A stretch of 64,000 nt of DNA, taken from positions 5,430,509 to 5,494,508 of the forward strand of contig OZ026547.1 in assembly GCA_964020155.1 (NCBI GenBank). The letters are read 5' to 3'. The position numbers and the translations under genes are program-made. Origin of the DNA: Chondrilla cf. caribensis. Lineage: Eukaryota > Porifera > Demospongiae > Chondrillida > Chondrillidae. This document shows, in pieces, positions 10,455 through 22,338 of the stretch. The notes under the pieces are model-generated. The model had not been told where the DNA came from and made no database searches. It saw nothing but the letters and a program-made list of their open reading frames with translations. The first letter of the stretch is position 1; each line of letters opens with the position of its first letter.

Positions 10455-12607
10455 ATGGCTCTAAGCATTCAGAACTTTCTACAAGTGGAACTCTTGCTTT
10501 GTGTATTGACTACCAGTATGGGGAGTATTATTAATTTGGAAAAGGCATTATCACAACTTGAAAACAAAGTGAATGTGCAACAAGAAGAAATCAAGTCACT
10601 TCATCACTTGGTAGAACAGTTGGAGAAGAGACTAGAACCACTTGAAGAGAAAGGTGATTTCCATTGATGAGGTTCAATTACAACCTACAGTCCTAATCTT
10701 CTTACCTGTTAGTCAGGACTATCCTCCTATGGACTATAGAGTTAATGGATTTACTTCATTGTATGATGTCACTCTATGTCAGTGAGTGGCAAGAAAGTAC
10801 ACTCTAAAATAGATATTAGCACAATGAATAAATGTATTAATGGAGAAACTCATTCCAAGCATTAAATTTTATTTATTCTCTATGATTTTAAGTTGAATGT
10901 TATGAAGGTATAAATTACTTGGTGCAGGTTTTAAAGAAGGAACATGCGGAGCTGTCATCCCCTTAAATTGGCAAAATAAATAGATTGTTAGTTAAAATAA
11001 ATTTTCATCTTCATCTTTCACTGAAAATATTACCAAACTCAGCACTTAAAACCGTTCCAAGATTCAATTCTCGACATCGGAGGCCTGTAAATTATTTGGT
11101 GTCTCTTAATTGTAGATATGCGTAGATACATATCTTGCTACATACCTATACCTTCATTTGATGAAATAGAGCACATGATATTTGTACTCCATTCCTGGAG
11201 ATAAGAGACAATGAGTTCATATCAATACTACTACTAATGACATCATATATGTACAGTAAATACATGTACCTACTAACCCTCTCATCACCATGCTATTCAA
11301 AATTGTCCTTTTGAAAATAAAATTACAAAATCTCCGAGACTCACAGAAAAGCAATCATTGCAAATATGGCATGGTACTGTTTGAAAATTATCATCTGGAG
11401 AATTGTCTGATAAAGTCAAATCATGAATAAAATCTCTCTTGCATGCACTAGCTTTAGTAGACCTACAATGTGTATTTCATGATTTAATTCACCATGATCT
11501 ATTTCTAGTAATCCTTTGGTTATGGCAATTTAAAATTGCGGTTCATAAGCGTCTAGAGTACCTGAACCTTCAACAGCTTTAAAACACCTGAATGTATACA
11601 TTATATACTGGAGAATTTGTCCCATTATTGCAGGGAAATATAGGGACCCATATTCTATATTGAATTCCATTATTATTGAATACAGTATGTGCTAATCCAT
11701 CTAGTATGCTTTGTTGCTACTTAGTAATACAGGGATTTTATAGACTCATTGTTTTTAAACAGATAAACTCCTGGAAAGAATTAGAAGACAAGTTGTTTGC
11801 AATTGTACACCTGGACTAAAAGGTGCCAGAGGAACACCGGGACTGAATGGGATGAATGGAACGAAGGGTGAAAAGGGAGACCCAGGGATACAAGGAATCA
11901 ATGGAACAAAAGGTGAACGAGGAGAAATAGGACTGCAAGGAAATGGTGGACAGAAAGGTGAACCAGGATCTCAAGGACCCCAAGGACCACAAGGAATCAA
12001 TGGAACAAAAGGTGAACGAGGAGAAACAGGACAACCAGGAAATCCTGGACAGAAAGGTGAACTAGGACTGAAAGGGAACACAGGAGTGCCAGGAAATAAT
12101 GGAACAAAAGGTGAACCAGGAGAAAGAGGAGAGCAAGGTCCAAGAGGAAACAAGGGAAAGCTAGGGAAACCAGGACCACAGGGACGTAATGGAACGAAGG
12201 GAGAAAAGGGAGAACAAGGAGTTCAAGGATATAACGGTACAAAAGGTGAAATAGGACTCCAAGGACCCCTAGGACGACAAGGACCAAAAGGCCAACACGG
12301 TGTCGGAGGAACAAAAGGAGCATCAGGGGACATAGGACCCCTAGGACCCCAAGGACCACAAGGAGCACAAGGACCCGAAGGAGCTAGAGGATCACAAGGA
12401 CCAAAAGGTGACAAAGGAGACAAAGGAGACAAAGGACCACAAGGACAACAAGGATATAAAGGATCACAAGGACCAAAAGGAGATATAGGACCAAAAGGGT
12501 CACAAGGACCAAAAGGAGATGTAGTATCACAAGGATCAAAAGGTGACAAAGGAGACAAAGGTGACAAAGGACGAGAAGGAAATATAGAACAAAAAGGATC
12601 AAACTGA
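10455..12607 (+). CDS. Secreted collagen-like protein, unit 3 (2 exons, 347 aa)
   Basis: Exons 10455-10653 and 11763-12607, phase-1 intron. The signal peptide is of the [12 protein letters not shown] type and is followed by the invariant coil, then [13 protein letters not shown] and an uninterrupted Gly-X-Y domain to GNIEQKGSN. Six NGT sequons lie in the triplets. The last third has Lys-Gly-Asp runs, which form stabilising interchain salt bridges in known collagens and may compensate for modest proline. Exon 2 is closest to the downstream part of unit 7 (35,519-36,310). No frame breaks were seen. Confidence 0.8.
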
Positions 12608-13510
12608 GATAGAGGACCCTAAAGACGCTGTGAAACCTGAACTGTCTAACAATTGAACAATAGGAGATTGAGGGTTGCCGTATCTACAACCACAGGGAAT
12701 TAATGATTATCAACAAATTTACGAACATCTAAAATTATTGAAAAGAAATAGATGAAAATTACAATTAATTTTCCACTATTAGTAATGTAATAAAATCAGT
12801 TTAAGAACTGGCGAAAGCGGGCATATGATATATATTATTATTACGGGTACCCTACAAGTTGCAGTATGGCAACACTGCATAATATCCAAGATGATAAATA
12901 ATCAAATATACTGTCACAGTATCTTCAAGCCATAATTCATTGAAGTTTTTTATTAGAGATGCAACTATGCATGAAGTGCAAATCAACTACAAGGGACATA
13001 AGAATGTCATGTAAGCATGGTGAAGTTATAATTCAAGTCAGGATAGGTCACTGTGTCTATGAGTAGTACCCATGAACAGTCTACAAATTCAGAATTTATG
13101 GCAAGCAAGTACTATGCATGTTTCAGCAGTCTCCAAGGATTACTAACAAGGTATGTAATATCTTGTTACAGTATCACTATTCTTAAATGGCCGCAAGTGT
13201 TTTTGAGAAGGAAATAATTCTATTTAATTCCCAATAATTCAAGCTCTAACAACAACTTTAACTCAACTTGTATGATATATCAGTGTCTTGTCAAACAATC
13301 AGTTGCCGTCAAGATAAACTCGTGATCAGAGTAATTATTACCAACCAGTATAATAGCATACGGTGACGAAGAAAATAGGCATTGTTACACAAAAAGTATA
13401 CTTGACATTCAACACAACTATTAATAGCAAAGTACTATTAATAGAACCTACGTACATAACACACACCGACTAATTAGTAAGTGTATCTTTGCCAGGTGTT
13501 AATCATGCAG
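12608..13510. other. Conserved 3' flank of collagen unit 3
   Basis: Collinear with 2607-3480 at high identity. No gene seen. Confidence 0.65.
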
Positions 13511-14950
13511 CACATCTCAACTTCTCCTGTATGTTAATCTGGAAGGAGGACCAATTCGTGTTCCAGATTGTTATAATGTAACAACATGTCTTCATTCATT
13601 GATGGGTGGTGTTGCTGTAGATTCAACTTGTGGTCGTGGCATAAGATGGCTGTAGTTCCTGTGCACCTGCCAGAAGTGGTTTGTACGATATACAAATGGG
13701 GAGTATTCACTGGGTGGATCACATGTCAAGGATCGCTGTGGTACAAAGTAGCTTATATGCTGTTGTAGCTACATGCAGAGACGTAGACCCATCAGTAACT
13801 CGGATGGACTTTTCCCACACCACGGCAAAGGTGTAATCCTATAGGTGAGAATGGCTAGATACAGGTCTCAGAAGTTGCTAAGAAGGCCTTTTTGACTGTT
13901 TTTACAGTGCACTCTGCTAAACTATTACTTTGTGTGTATCGTGGGCTGCTCATCACATGTGTGAATTGGTATTCCTGTGCAAACTCTCTCATTTCCACTG
14001 GGTTGCATTGGGGCCCATTGTTGCTGACTAGGGTGACAGGGATTCCATGCCTCGAGAAAATTGCTTAAATTAAGTGCTTTGATGATCATGGCTGATGATG
14101 TGCTGTCAGTGAATGGACTTTGAAATAGCAAGAGAAGGAATTGACTACTAGGAGGTACGTTGCTCCATCAAACTCGAATAGGTTTGTGGTTATCTTTCCT
14201 ATAAGGGAACTAGGCAGAAGTGTTGTAAGCATAGGCTGCTTCTGCACTTGACTCACTCTAGTGTACTCAGGGCAATTTGTACCAGTTGCTCCATTTGCTG
14301 TTTGACACCAGGCCACCAGACTGCTGGTGTTATTCGTAGACTACATCGGGCGATTCCTTGGTGACCGCTGTGAGACTTCTTTGGGGTCTCTTCCTGCAGA
14401 ATGAGAGGAATGACAATACGGCGGACTCAGAGAAGTAACCATCATGTAGACTGAGTTCCGCCCCTAAATGGCCAGTGTAGCTGTAACTCCTCAGGTAACT
14501 TTAAATGTGGTCCTGCCATCCACTTTTGCAAAGTCCAATAAGCTTTGAGCAGATGTTGTCTCGTCGTTGTTCTCTCCTGTAGTTCTGGAGGCAATCCATG
14601 GATGCAGGTAGTGAAGATACAAACAGTTTGGTGTCTAACACTTCTGTGCTTTCAGTGTTGCTTACTGCCGGGAGTGGTGCTCAGGAGGGAGTAATGACAG
14701 TGTGCAAAAGCTTCCCTGCAACATGATCAATAGATCAGGTGAACTTTATAAAATGGAGACAAAAACAGAGAACACGAGGTGGTAGACAATCAAGGCTGGT
14801 TGCCACAAGCAAAGGAATCAAAGGCTTGGTCTATTTCCATACCTTTACCAATGATGTAGTGGGAGAATTTCTCGTAATAATAGTGATGGTGGTGATGAAA
14901 GCAATTGAAGTAGATGTACATGTATGGGAGAGGCTAATACAGGAGCTGTG
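13510..14950 (-). mobile_element. Ty3/Gypsy pol remnant, copy 2
   Basis: Same order of fragments as the copy at 3480-4930: an RNase H end near 14,700-14,950, zinc and integrase core near 13,860-14,420, and an integrase tail at 13,534-13,722. Frames are broken. The start of the integrase core reads LFEFDGATYLLVV on the minus strand. Confidence 0.7.
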
Positions 14951-16000
14951 ATCAATATCAAATATGAAACCTTCCTGGTATATTAATGCTGAATTTCACT
15001 TAGTAATTGTCCCCCCTGGGGGTAAAACATCACTTAAAAATTCCACATTCTCCGAGAAGTTAAGCTATGTTTAAAACCTAGAATGCTCCTCCAGATCACA
15101 TTACTGTCACGAGATTCGGATTATGTAGGCACCAATATGTAATTCATGCGACGGTGTCTCTCACACATAATAAGCATAAGAAACAAATCTTTCTCAAAGA
15201 AAACATTTTAATAATAGGCGATCTATAAAGGGTAGAAAAACGTTTGCTTCCTGCTATGAATTCGTCCAACTGATTTCATACATTTCAATGTCGCTGTTCA
15301 TTATGCGGATTACGTGTGACTTACCCACACAACCTGTGATTTAATTGTTTACATAACACCTTTACATAACACCTTAACCACCAAATTTCAGTTGACGGCC
15401 TCGAATCTCACATGTTATACCTGCGTACAGGATATACTAAATTTCCTCCAGCAAATGTTCACCGAGGACAAATAAATGTTATGTCGACTTGAATACATGC
15501 TTTAGAGCAAATCATCCCAAAACAAGAAAACTACACACAAACATATAAAAAGCTGAATTAGATAATCGAATATAATGAACAAATCACTATGTTGATGAAT
15601 ACAACTTTAACTGACAATCTAGACTGCAACACAGTGAAGTGTACACATATACAAACATCTCAACTTGCATTTCTCGTGGATCAATAATTGAAATTAGGGT
15701 CTCAAGAAATAACTAAACATAATGAGTACTATCCTCCAAAGACAAGCAATAAGATCAATTTTATTATAAAGTGTCCCGTTATTATAAGCGTACTCAGAGA
15801 AATCTTAGATTATCAGGTATTAGGTATCAGGTATCAGATAGTCTTATTTCACCTGGGGAATCGTTAGGCATAGGCCAATAAGAACAGGGTCAAAATAATA
15901 TTAAGAATAATATAGAAGGTGTCATAAAATTAACATACACATGCAAACATTTGAAACCTAACATGGGTTAATAATATAAATATTGCCGACAAAGAGAAAA
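14951..16000. other. Unit flank without genes
   Basis: Collinear with 4931-6050. It carries the (GGTATCA)n minisatellite near 15,814-15,838 and no supported gene. Confidence 0.55.
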
Positions 16001-16290
16001 ATAACTATTGAAGTCTGTAGTGTATCTGATGTTATGTGGAAGGGATTGCCACAGTGCTGCACCCATGAAGCTGGAAGGAGGATTGGTTTGGAGGAAGGAT
16101 GAGTTGGGAAGAAGTGGAGCAGGTGTTGTAGTTGGAAGAAGGCAAAGAGAAATAGTCAGATAGCTAAGGAGTGGATTTGGAAGAAGTACATTTAAACATG
16201 ATAAGGGAAAGGTGAAACTTTCTCCTCGAAGCCAGAGTGGATATACCTAGTTCCCTACAAGCAACAGACGGTGTGCATGCAGGGTTGGTG
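16001..16290. other. Unique purine-rich insert replacing the first exon of unit 4
   Basis: About 280 bp rich in GGAAG that I see nowhere else in the window. It sits where promoter, exon 1 and the first part of the intron of unit 4 should be. I do not recognise it. Confidence 0.4.
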
Positions 16291-17250
16291 TGTAGCTGCT
16301 GTCCCCTTTACAGAATAAATGAATTGTAATCTTCATCTTCATCTTTCACTGAAAATATTACCAAACTCAGCATTTAAAACCGTTCCATAATTCGATTCTC
16401 AACATTGGAGGCCAATTAATTATTAGGTGTCCCCTAATTGTTGATGTGTAGATACATAGCTTGCTACATACCTGAACATGCCCGGGTAATAGAGGACAGC
16501 ATTGCAGCCCACATGATAGCTCACTTAGATGTCCCAAACCCTAATCAACAAACCCTACTTGATGTCAACAGGAGGTATAAACAAGCAAATGCCCTTTCAA
16601 ATGACTGTGTGCCAAAAGCAGGGAGATAATCTCTATGTTTGCCAATATTATAGTCTCCTTGCCATTTGTACTCCTTTCATGGAGATAAGAGACAATGACT
16701 TTATAGCAATTTTTGTGGGTAATTCTTTAACAGATACTTCTAATGACTTCATAAATGTAATGAAAATACATGTACCTACTAACTTTTTCATCACCATGCT
16801 ATTCAAATTTGTTCTTTTGAAGAAACAATTTCAAAAATCTCCGAGACTCACAGAGTAACAATCATTACAAATATAGTATGGTACTCTTTGAAAAATTATC
16901 ATCTGGAGAATTGTCTGATAAAGTAAAATCATGAATAAAATCTTTCTTGCATGCACTAGCTAGACCTACAATGTGCATATCAAGTTTTAAATCACCATCT
17001 ATTTCTAGCAATCCTTTGGTTATGGTAATGGTTACTCATAAGGGTCTAGAGTACCTGAACCTTCAACAGCTTCAAAACACCAGAATTTATATACAATGGA
17101 GAATATGTCCTCATTGTCACTGGGAAATATAGGGACAAATATTCTATATCGAATTCCATTATTATTGCATGGAGTATGTGCTAATCCATCTATGGTTTTG
17201 TTGCTGCTTAGTAATACTCAGGATTTTATAGATTCATTGTTTTTAAACAG

Positions 17251-17970
17251 ATAAACTCCTGGAAAGAATCAGACGTCAAGATGTTTGCAATTGTCCACCT
17301 GGACTAAAAGGGGATAGAGGAACACCGGGAGTGAATGGGAAAAATGGAACAAAGGGTGAAAAGGGAGACCCAGGGCCACATGGAGAGATGGGTGAAAAGG
17401 GAGAGCTAGGACTGCCAGGATCTCAAGGACCCAAAGGACCACAAGGAATCAATGGAACAAATGTGAACAAGGAGAAACAGGACAAAAAGGAAATTCAGGA
17501 CAGAAAGGTGAACCAGGAGTGAAAGGGGACACAGGAGTGCCAGGAAATAATGGAATGAAAGGTGAACCAGGACTCAAAGGAGAGCAAGGTCTATAAGAGG
17601 AAACAAGGGAAAGTGAGGGGAAAAGGGAGAGCTAGGGATACCAGGACCACAGGGACTTAATGGAGCAAAGGGAGAAAAGGGAGAACGAGGAGTTCAAGGA
17701 TATAATGGAACAAAAGGTGATTGTGGAGAAAATGGACAGATAGGTGAACCAGAACCACAAGGAGAAAAAGGATCACGAGGACCAACAGGAGCCATAGGAG
17801 AAAGAGGATCACAAGGACCAACAGGAGCCAGAAGAGAAAGAGGATCACAAGGACTAAAAGGAGCCAAAGGAGACCAAGGAGACAGAGGAGACAAAGGACA
17901 AGGAGAAAAAGGATCTCAAGGACCAAAAGGAGAAAAAGGACGCAAAGGAGAAGTAGGGGCCAAAAGATGA
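17251..17970 (+). pseudogene. Headless collagen exon 2, unit 4
   Basis: The acceptor (AAACAG) and start ([15 protein letters not shown]) of exon 2 are intact and intron-type sequence precedes from about 16,300, but there is no first exon. The helix is broken by a 1-base loss near 17,462 (AACAAATGTGAA for AACAAAAGGTGAA), a 2-base gain near 17,592 (GGTCTATAAGAGG), and a TGA near 17,617 where unit 1 has CGA. The distal part is unusual, with repeated GSRGPTGA-like triplets, and contains an RGD. It is clearly non-functional but is a donor for gene conversion. Confidence 0.8.
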
Positions 17971-18637
17971 ACAGAATGACTATCAACCAATTTAGGAACA
18001 TCGGATCTTAAATTAATGAAAAGAAATTAATAAGAAAATTAATTTTCCACTATTAGTAATATAATTAGAATCAGTTTAAGAACTGGTGAAGGGAGGCATA
18101 TGATATAATATATTATTATTTTTGTGGATACCCTATGAGTTGCAGGTATGGCAACACTGCAATATATTTAAGTTGGTAACGAATCAAATAAACTGTCAGT
18201 TTCTTGTGCATGCAGTGCTGAATCGATTATAAGAGACATAAGAATGTAATGCAATCATGGTGAAGTTATAATGTAAGTCAGGACAGGTCACTGTGACTAT
18301 GAGTAGTACCCCATGAACAGTCTACAAATTCGAATTCAGTATGTATGGTGACTAAGTGCTGTGTAAGTTCTCCAAGGATTACTAAGAATGTACGTGAAAT
18401 TTTGTATTGCTATTCTTATATGGCTGTGAGCACTCTCAAGAAAGAAATGATTCTATTCAATTTACAATATGTAACATAATATTATAACATGTCCAGTTGC
18501 CTCGCTAAGGATTATTAGAATCCTATTAACGCTATGGGCGCAGCCTGAGATCCCATTATTGCATGACCATCTTGTGATTTAGTCAGGTGATTACGCAAGA
18601 TAACTGATCGAAGTTAGAAATTATGTGGCAATACATG
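17971..18637. other. 3' flank of unit 4, interrupted by Tigger
   Basis: The conserved unit flank runs to about 18,470 and is followed by about 170 bp of unshared sequence before the Tigger element. No gene seen. Confidence 0.5.
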
Positions 18638-18639
18638 TA

Positions 18640-20641
18640 CAGTGGAACCCACTTAACACAAAATTTATCGGACCAATAAAAATATTTCATGTTAACAGAA
18701 TTTCATGTTAACAGAATAATGTAAGTTTTACAACGACGTAGTGTCAGATATAAGAATATAAGGATATAAAGTAATTACATACAGTAATATGCTATATAAA
18801 ACTGTAACACAACAATTGGCAACAGCAATATCAATATGAAGATACTGTTAGTGAGATTAAGCAGTACACGGACAAGTATGTCATGAATTAATGAAGTCAG
18901 TCAACAAAGACTGTCTCATCCAAGAGCCTCTCTGGCTGTCAATGAAGGTGTCCATCTTCCCAATAGAATCAAAGAAGGCATCTCCTCCTTCTTTACTCTG
19001 AAAAAATGTACGGAGCTTGTCTAAGCACGATGCAACCTCTGACAAGCTTGGCACAGGCAAACTCTCGTCGCTATTGTCATCTTCTTCATCACTGTCTTCT
19101 TCCACACTTTCTTGACCACCCCGACGTGCTTGAATTTGAGCTACAATAGCTGATGTAGTGACTTCCTCTGTGGTTTCCATCACATTATCTACTGATATGT
19201 AATCATCGACTGTAAGACTATCAAGCCCTTGGATACCACATTGCTGAAGGTAATGAAGTTGATGTTCCACCTCAGATTCAACTTCTTCTTCAACATCGTC
19301 TTCAGTTTCACTTGTACCGGTGAAGCCACTTTTTTTGAAACAATTGACCAATGTTGACTGGTTGACTGCGCCCCATGCTGCCTGGATGTAGTAGAGAGAA
19401 TCCAGTAGGGTGACATTGAAGGACTGGTTAGAGTCAATAGCGGCAATCATTTTATTCAGCAACTTGCTCCGGTAGTGTGCTTTCAATGAACGAATGACTC
19501 CTTGATCCATCGGCTGTAGCTGAGATGTGGTGTTTGGAGGTAAAAAGACTACTTTAATGTTCTTCAGGCCGCTGACATCGGGGTGAGCAGGACAATTGTC
19601 CACAATCATCAAAATGTTGCGTTTTTGTCGTTGAAATCGTCGATCAAGTTTCATGAGCCACGTTGTGTAGATGTCCCCATTCATCCAGGCTTTCTTGCTA
19701 TTTGTGTAGTCTACTGGGAGGGATTTCACGTTCTTGAAACACCTGGGGTTTTTGCTTTTTCCAATCACCAGCAAAGGGAGCTTCTCACTGCCATCAGAAT
19801 TTGCTCCCACCATGACAGTAATCCTCTCCTTACTCTGCTTCCCACCATGGCAGGATTTATTTTTAAACGCAAGTGTCTTATCGGGCAGAAGGCGAAAGAA
19901 TAAGCCCGTTTCATCCGTGTTGAACACATCGCTGGGCTTGTATCCTTCCAGGACAGAAGGAAGAGTGGTCGACAACCAGGCGCTGACTGTTTCCTCATTA
20001 ACAGAGGCGCTCTCACCACACACTTTCTTCTGGACAATATCGTGTCGAGTTTTGAAGCGATGGATCCAGCCGCTACTACAACTGAAGTCGGAAATACCTA
20101 ACTCACGGGCGATTTCTTCGGCTTTGGTCTGGAGGATAGGCCCAGAAACTGGAACGTTCTTCTCTCTAACGCTCTTAAACCAGATTAGGAGACCTTCTTC
20201 GACTTCATCGTAGAGAGCTAAGCGCATGCGCTTTCTTTCTGGTTGGAAAGACGACTCCTCAAATGCAGAGATGATCTTCTGTCGATCTTTCAGGATGGTG
20301 GATAGAGTTGAGTTGGCAATCCCAAACTGTTTGGCGACCTCAGTTTTAGCTCCATGCCTCCCAGACCTTTTGTCGACTTCTTTTATGATTGTAAAGCGTT
20401 CTTTCAAAGAAAGTGATTTTTGCTTGGACTTACTAGCTGCCATCTTTCACGTTAAGTGTAAAATATTACACCTGGGCGCCAAAAATTATTTCGTGTTAAC
20501 GTTAAATTTCGGGTTATGCGCTTTCGCGTTATCCGAGGCGTTTAGTACAGTAATGTACTGGAATGTACTAAGGGCTTGAAAATTTCTTCGTGTTAAGTCA
20601 AATTTCACGTTAAGCGAGTTCGTGTTAAGTGGGTTCCACTG
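18640..20641 (-). mobile_element. Complete pogo/Tigger DNA transposon
   Basis: 2002 bp with 20-bp perfect terminal inverted repeats (CAGTGGAACCCACTTAACAC) and TA on both sides (18638-18639, 20642-20643). Several subterminal copies of a GTTAACAGAA / CGTGTTAAGTC-type motif lie inside both ends, probably transposase binding sites. It encodes one uninterrupted transposase. Its completeness points to recent insertion. MITEs with related ends lie at 48,544-48,741 and about 50,122-50,191. Confidence 0.9.
18881..20443 (-). CDS. Tigger-family transposase (520 aa)
   Basis: Single-exon protein that would cut and paste the surrounding element. Residues about 8-60 form a CENP-B/pogo-type helix-turn-helix (SLSLKERFTIIKEV ... 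NSTLSTILKDR). Residues about 70-138 form a second DNA-binding (Tc5-type) domain ending SGWIHRFKTRHDI. The DDE_1 catalytic core follows with Asp177 (FNTDETG), Asp282 (IVDNCPAH) and Asp313 (PMDQGVI), giving a D-D-D triad with 30 residues between the last two, as in pogo elements. The C-terminus (about 380-470) is acidic. The length is normal for Tigger and no frame is broken, so it may still be active. It could also be confused with domesticated TIGD genes, but the surrounding inverted repeats argue for a mobile copy. Confidence 0.92.
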   Translation of the reverse strand: MAASKSKQKSLSLKERFTIIKEVDKRSGRHGAKTEVAKQFGIANSTLSTILKDRQKIISAFEESSFQPERKRMRLALYDEVEEGLLIWFKSVREKNVPVSGPILQTKAEEIARELGISDFSCSSGWIHRFKTRHDIVQKKVCGESASVNEETVSAWLSTTLPSVLEGYKPSDVFNTDETGLFFRLLPDKTLAFKNKSCHGGKQSKERITVMVGANSDGSEKLPLLVIGKSKNPRCFKNVKSLPVDYTNSKKAWMNGDIYTTWLMKLDRRFQRQKRNILMIVDNCPAHPDVSGLKNIKVVFLPPNTTSQLQPMDQGVIRSLKAHYRSKLLNKMIAAIDSNQSFNVTLLDSLYYIQAAWGAVNQSTLVNCFKKSGFTGTSETEDDVEEEVESEVEHQLHYLQQCGIQGLDSLTVDDYISVDNVMETTEEVTTSAIVAQIQARRGGQESVEEDSDEEDDNSDESLPVPSLSEVASCLDKLRTFFQSKEGGDAFFDSIGKMDTFIDSQRGSWMRQSLLTDFINS

Positions 20642-20643
20642 TA

Positions 20644-22025
20644 TATATGTTCGGCGTTTCTTCAGCACTTTAATCCTTATTTTCTTTGATCTAAACCTTT
20701 TTCAAGAGGTTTAGATACAAAATTAGAAATTATTTTCGACTGCAGGTTTCATTTCAGATAATTTAGGAGATGGAGAGCAGCAATCAAATTAGGGTATGAT
20801 TAATAATGGAGCATTTTCAGTTATTTCATGTATCAAAAATGCAAAATCATGATAAATGAAGATATACAATCATAATCCCGGCATATGTCAGTGTGTATCT
20901 CAATTGTCTTCTGTGCCTCGCTTCACCTCCCATTTGCCTTTGTTCTCAGAATGATCAAAAATTAATATCAATTCTATCTCCATAAAATTTAATATTAAAA
21001 GTTCAAAATGAACAATCGATTAGATTATAAAGTTATCGAAACAATCAATGACAATCTAACACTTACACTTGATATCAAAGAGACTATGATGTAAGCCAAT
21101 TGTGAGATATCTTCCAACAAATGCTGAAAACAAACAAACTTTAATATGAAACATGTTTCAAAGCAAATCAGCATGGATCAATAACTGAAATTTGAGTCTT
21201 AAGAAATAACTAAACCGAATGATTACTATCCTCCATAAAACAAACCATAACGAGTATTATGAAAGTGTTCTTTATTTTAAGTGCATGCACTCAGGAAAAA
21301 ATCCTAGATTAAACATTCCAACTATTTCACTCATTCATAGAACATAGTGAATCAGTGATCCTCATCCATAGTAAACACATACATATTGATATATAAGCAC
21401 TTACAGTTGCACCTGTACAAGTATGGGCTATCATTCCACTAAGGCTGATATTAAATTCAATATTCAATTCTGTAACTCAAACAGGCAACAATTAAAGATA
21501 CTGACACAAAAATGTGCTATGGAAAGAGTGAACAGGTCCAAAAGAATCTCTTTGAATTCACATAATGGGGTGAAGATCACAAGGACATAGACGTAATTCT
21601 TTGACTTGGCAAGGAAATGGGAGCTGGTGGAGATACTGAATGCACTAGGACCACTGGGAACTTCTGGAAATCCCGAAAATCTATATGTTGAGGATATTCG
21701 AGCAGTAAGCACAATACAGCACTTATTAGCACTTATTTCATTATAGGTAAAACTATGAATGTTGTGCTAAGTCAAATAAAATTAAGGGACATAAGAATGT
21801 TATGCAATCATGGGTGAAGTTATAATGTAGTCAGGACAGGTCACGGTGACTATGAGAAGGACCCCATGAACAGTTTAAAAATTCAGTATATATGTATAGT
21901 CACCAAGCACTGTGTACGTTTTTTTAGCAGTCTCAAAGGATTACTAAGAATGTAAACTTATGATGTCCAAGATGATATCCCAATTTTCAGAGTTGAAGGC
22001 AACCAAACCCTCTCACACACATTCA
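20644..22025. other. Spacer before unit 5 with a relic collagenous fragment
   Basis: Mostly unit flank. About 21,560-21,715 encodes LNALGPLGTSGNPENLYVED in one plus-strand frame with a shifted helix-like part before it. It matches fragments at 32,640, 59,190 and 61,610, so it is a relic of a second collagenous exon type. About 21,780-21,960 is the shared 3' flank block. Confidence 0.5.
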
Positions 22026-22028
22026 TAT

Positions 22029-22029
<1 letters not shown>

Positions 22030-22072
<43 letters not shown>

Positions 22073-22078
22073 ACACAC
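22030..22078. repeat. (CA)n microsatellite before collagen unit 5
   Basis: CA tract at the border of the conserved 5' block. Confidence 0.95.
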
Positions 22079-22270
22079 CAACTTGTTTACACCAAAGCAG
22101 AGTTTCTAAGGATTCCACATTAATCAACTTGTGGGTGATATGGGGTTCTGATAATCATTCCCTTTATCTGAATCTCAATTGAAAACACCAGACATACAGC
22201 TATTCATTGAGCATACCTAGAAATGCAATAATGAATATCATTAAAAACTGATCACCTGTTCTCCAATGAC

Positions 22271-22276
22271 TATAAA
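22271..22276 (+). promoter_or_regulatory. TATA-like box of collagen unit 5
   Basis: TATAAA 68 bases before the ATG at 22339. The shorter spacing reflects a small deletion after it. Confidence 0.55.
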
Positions 22277-22338
22277 CATCCAGTTTGTTACCACAAACTA
22301 GCACTGAGAAAGTTAGAGCATCGACTGGAACTACAATT

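Noticed and set aside
19583..20213. Plus-strand open frames within the Tigger element
   Set aside because: Shadows of the transposase, which has clear domains on the other strand.
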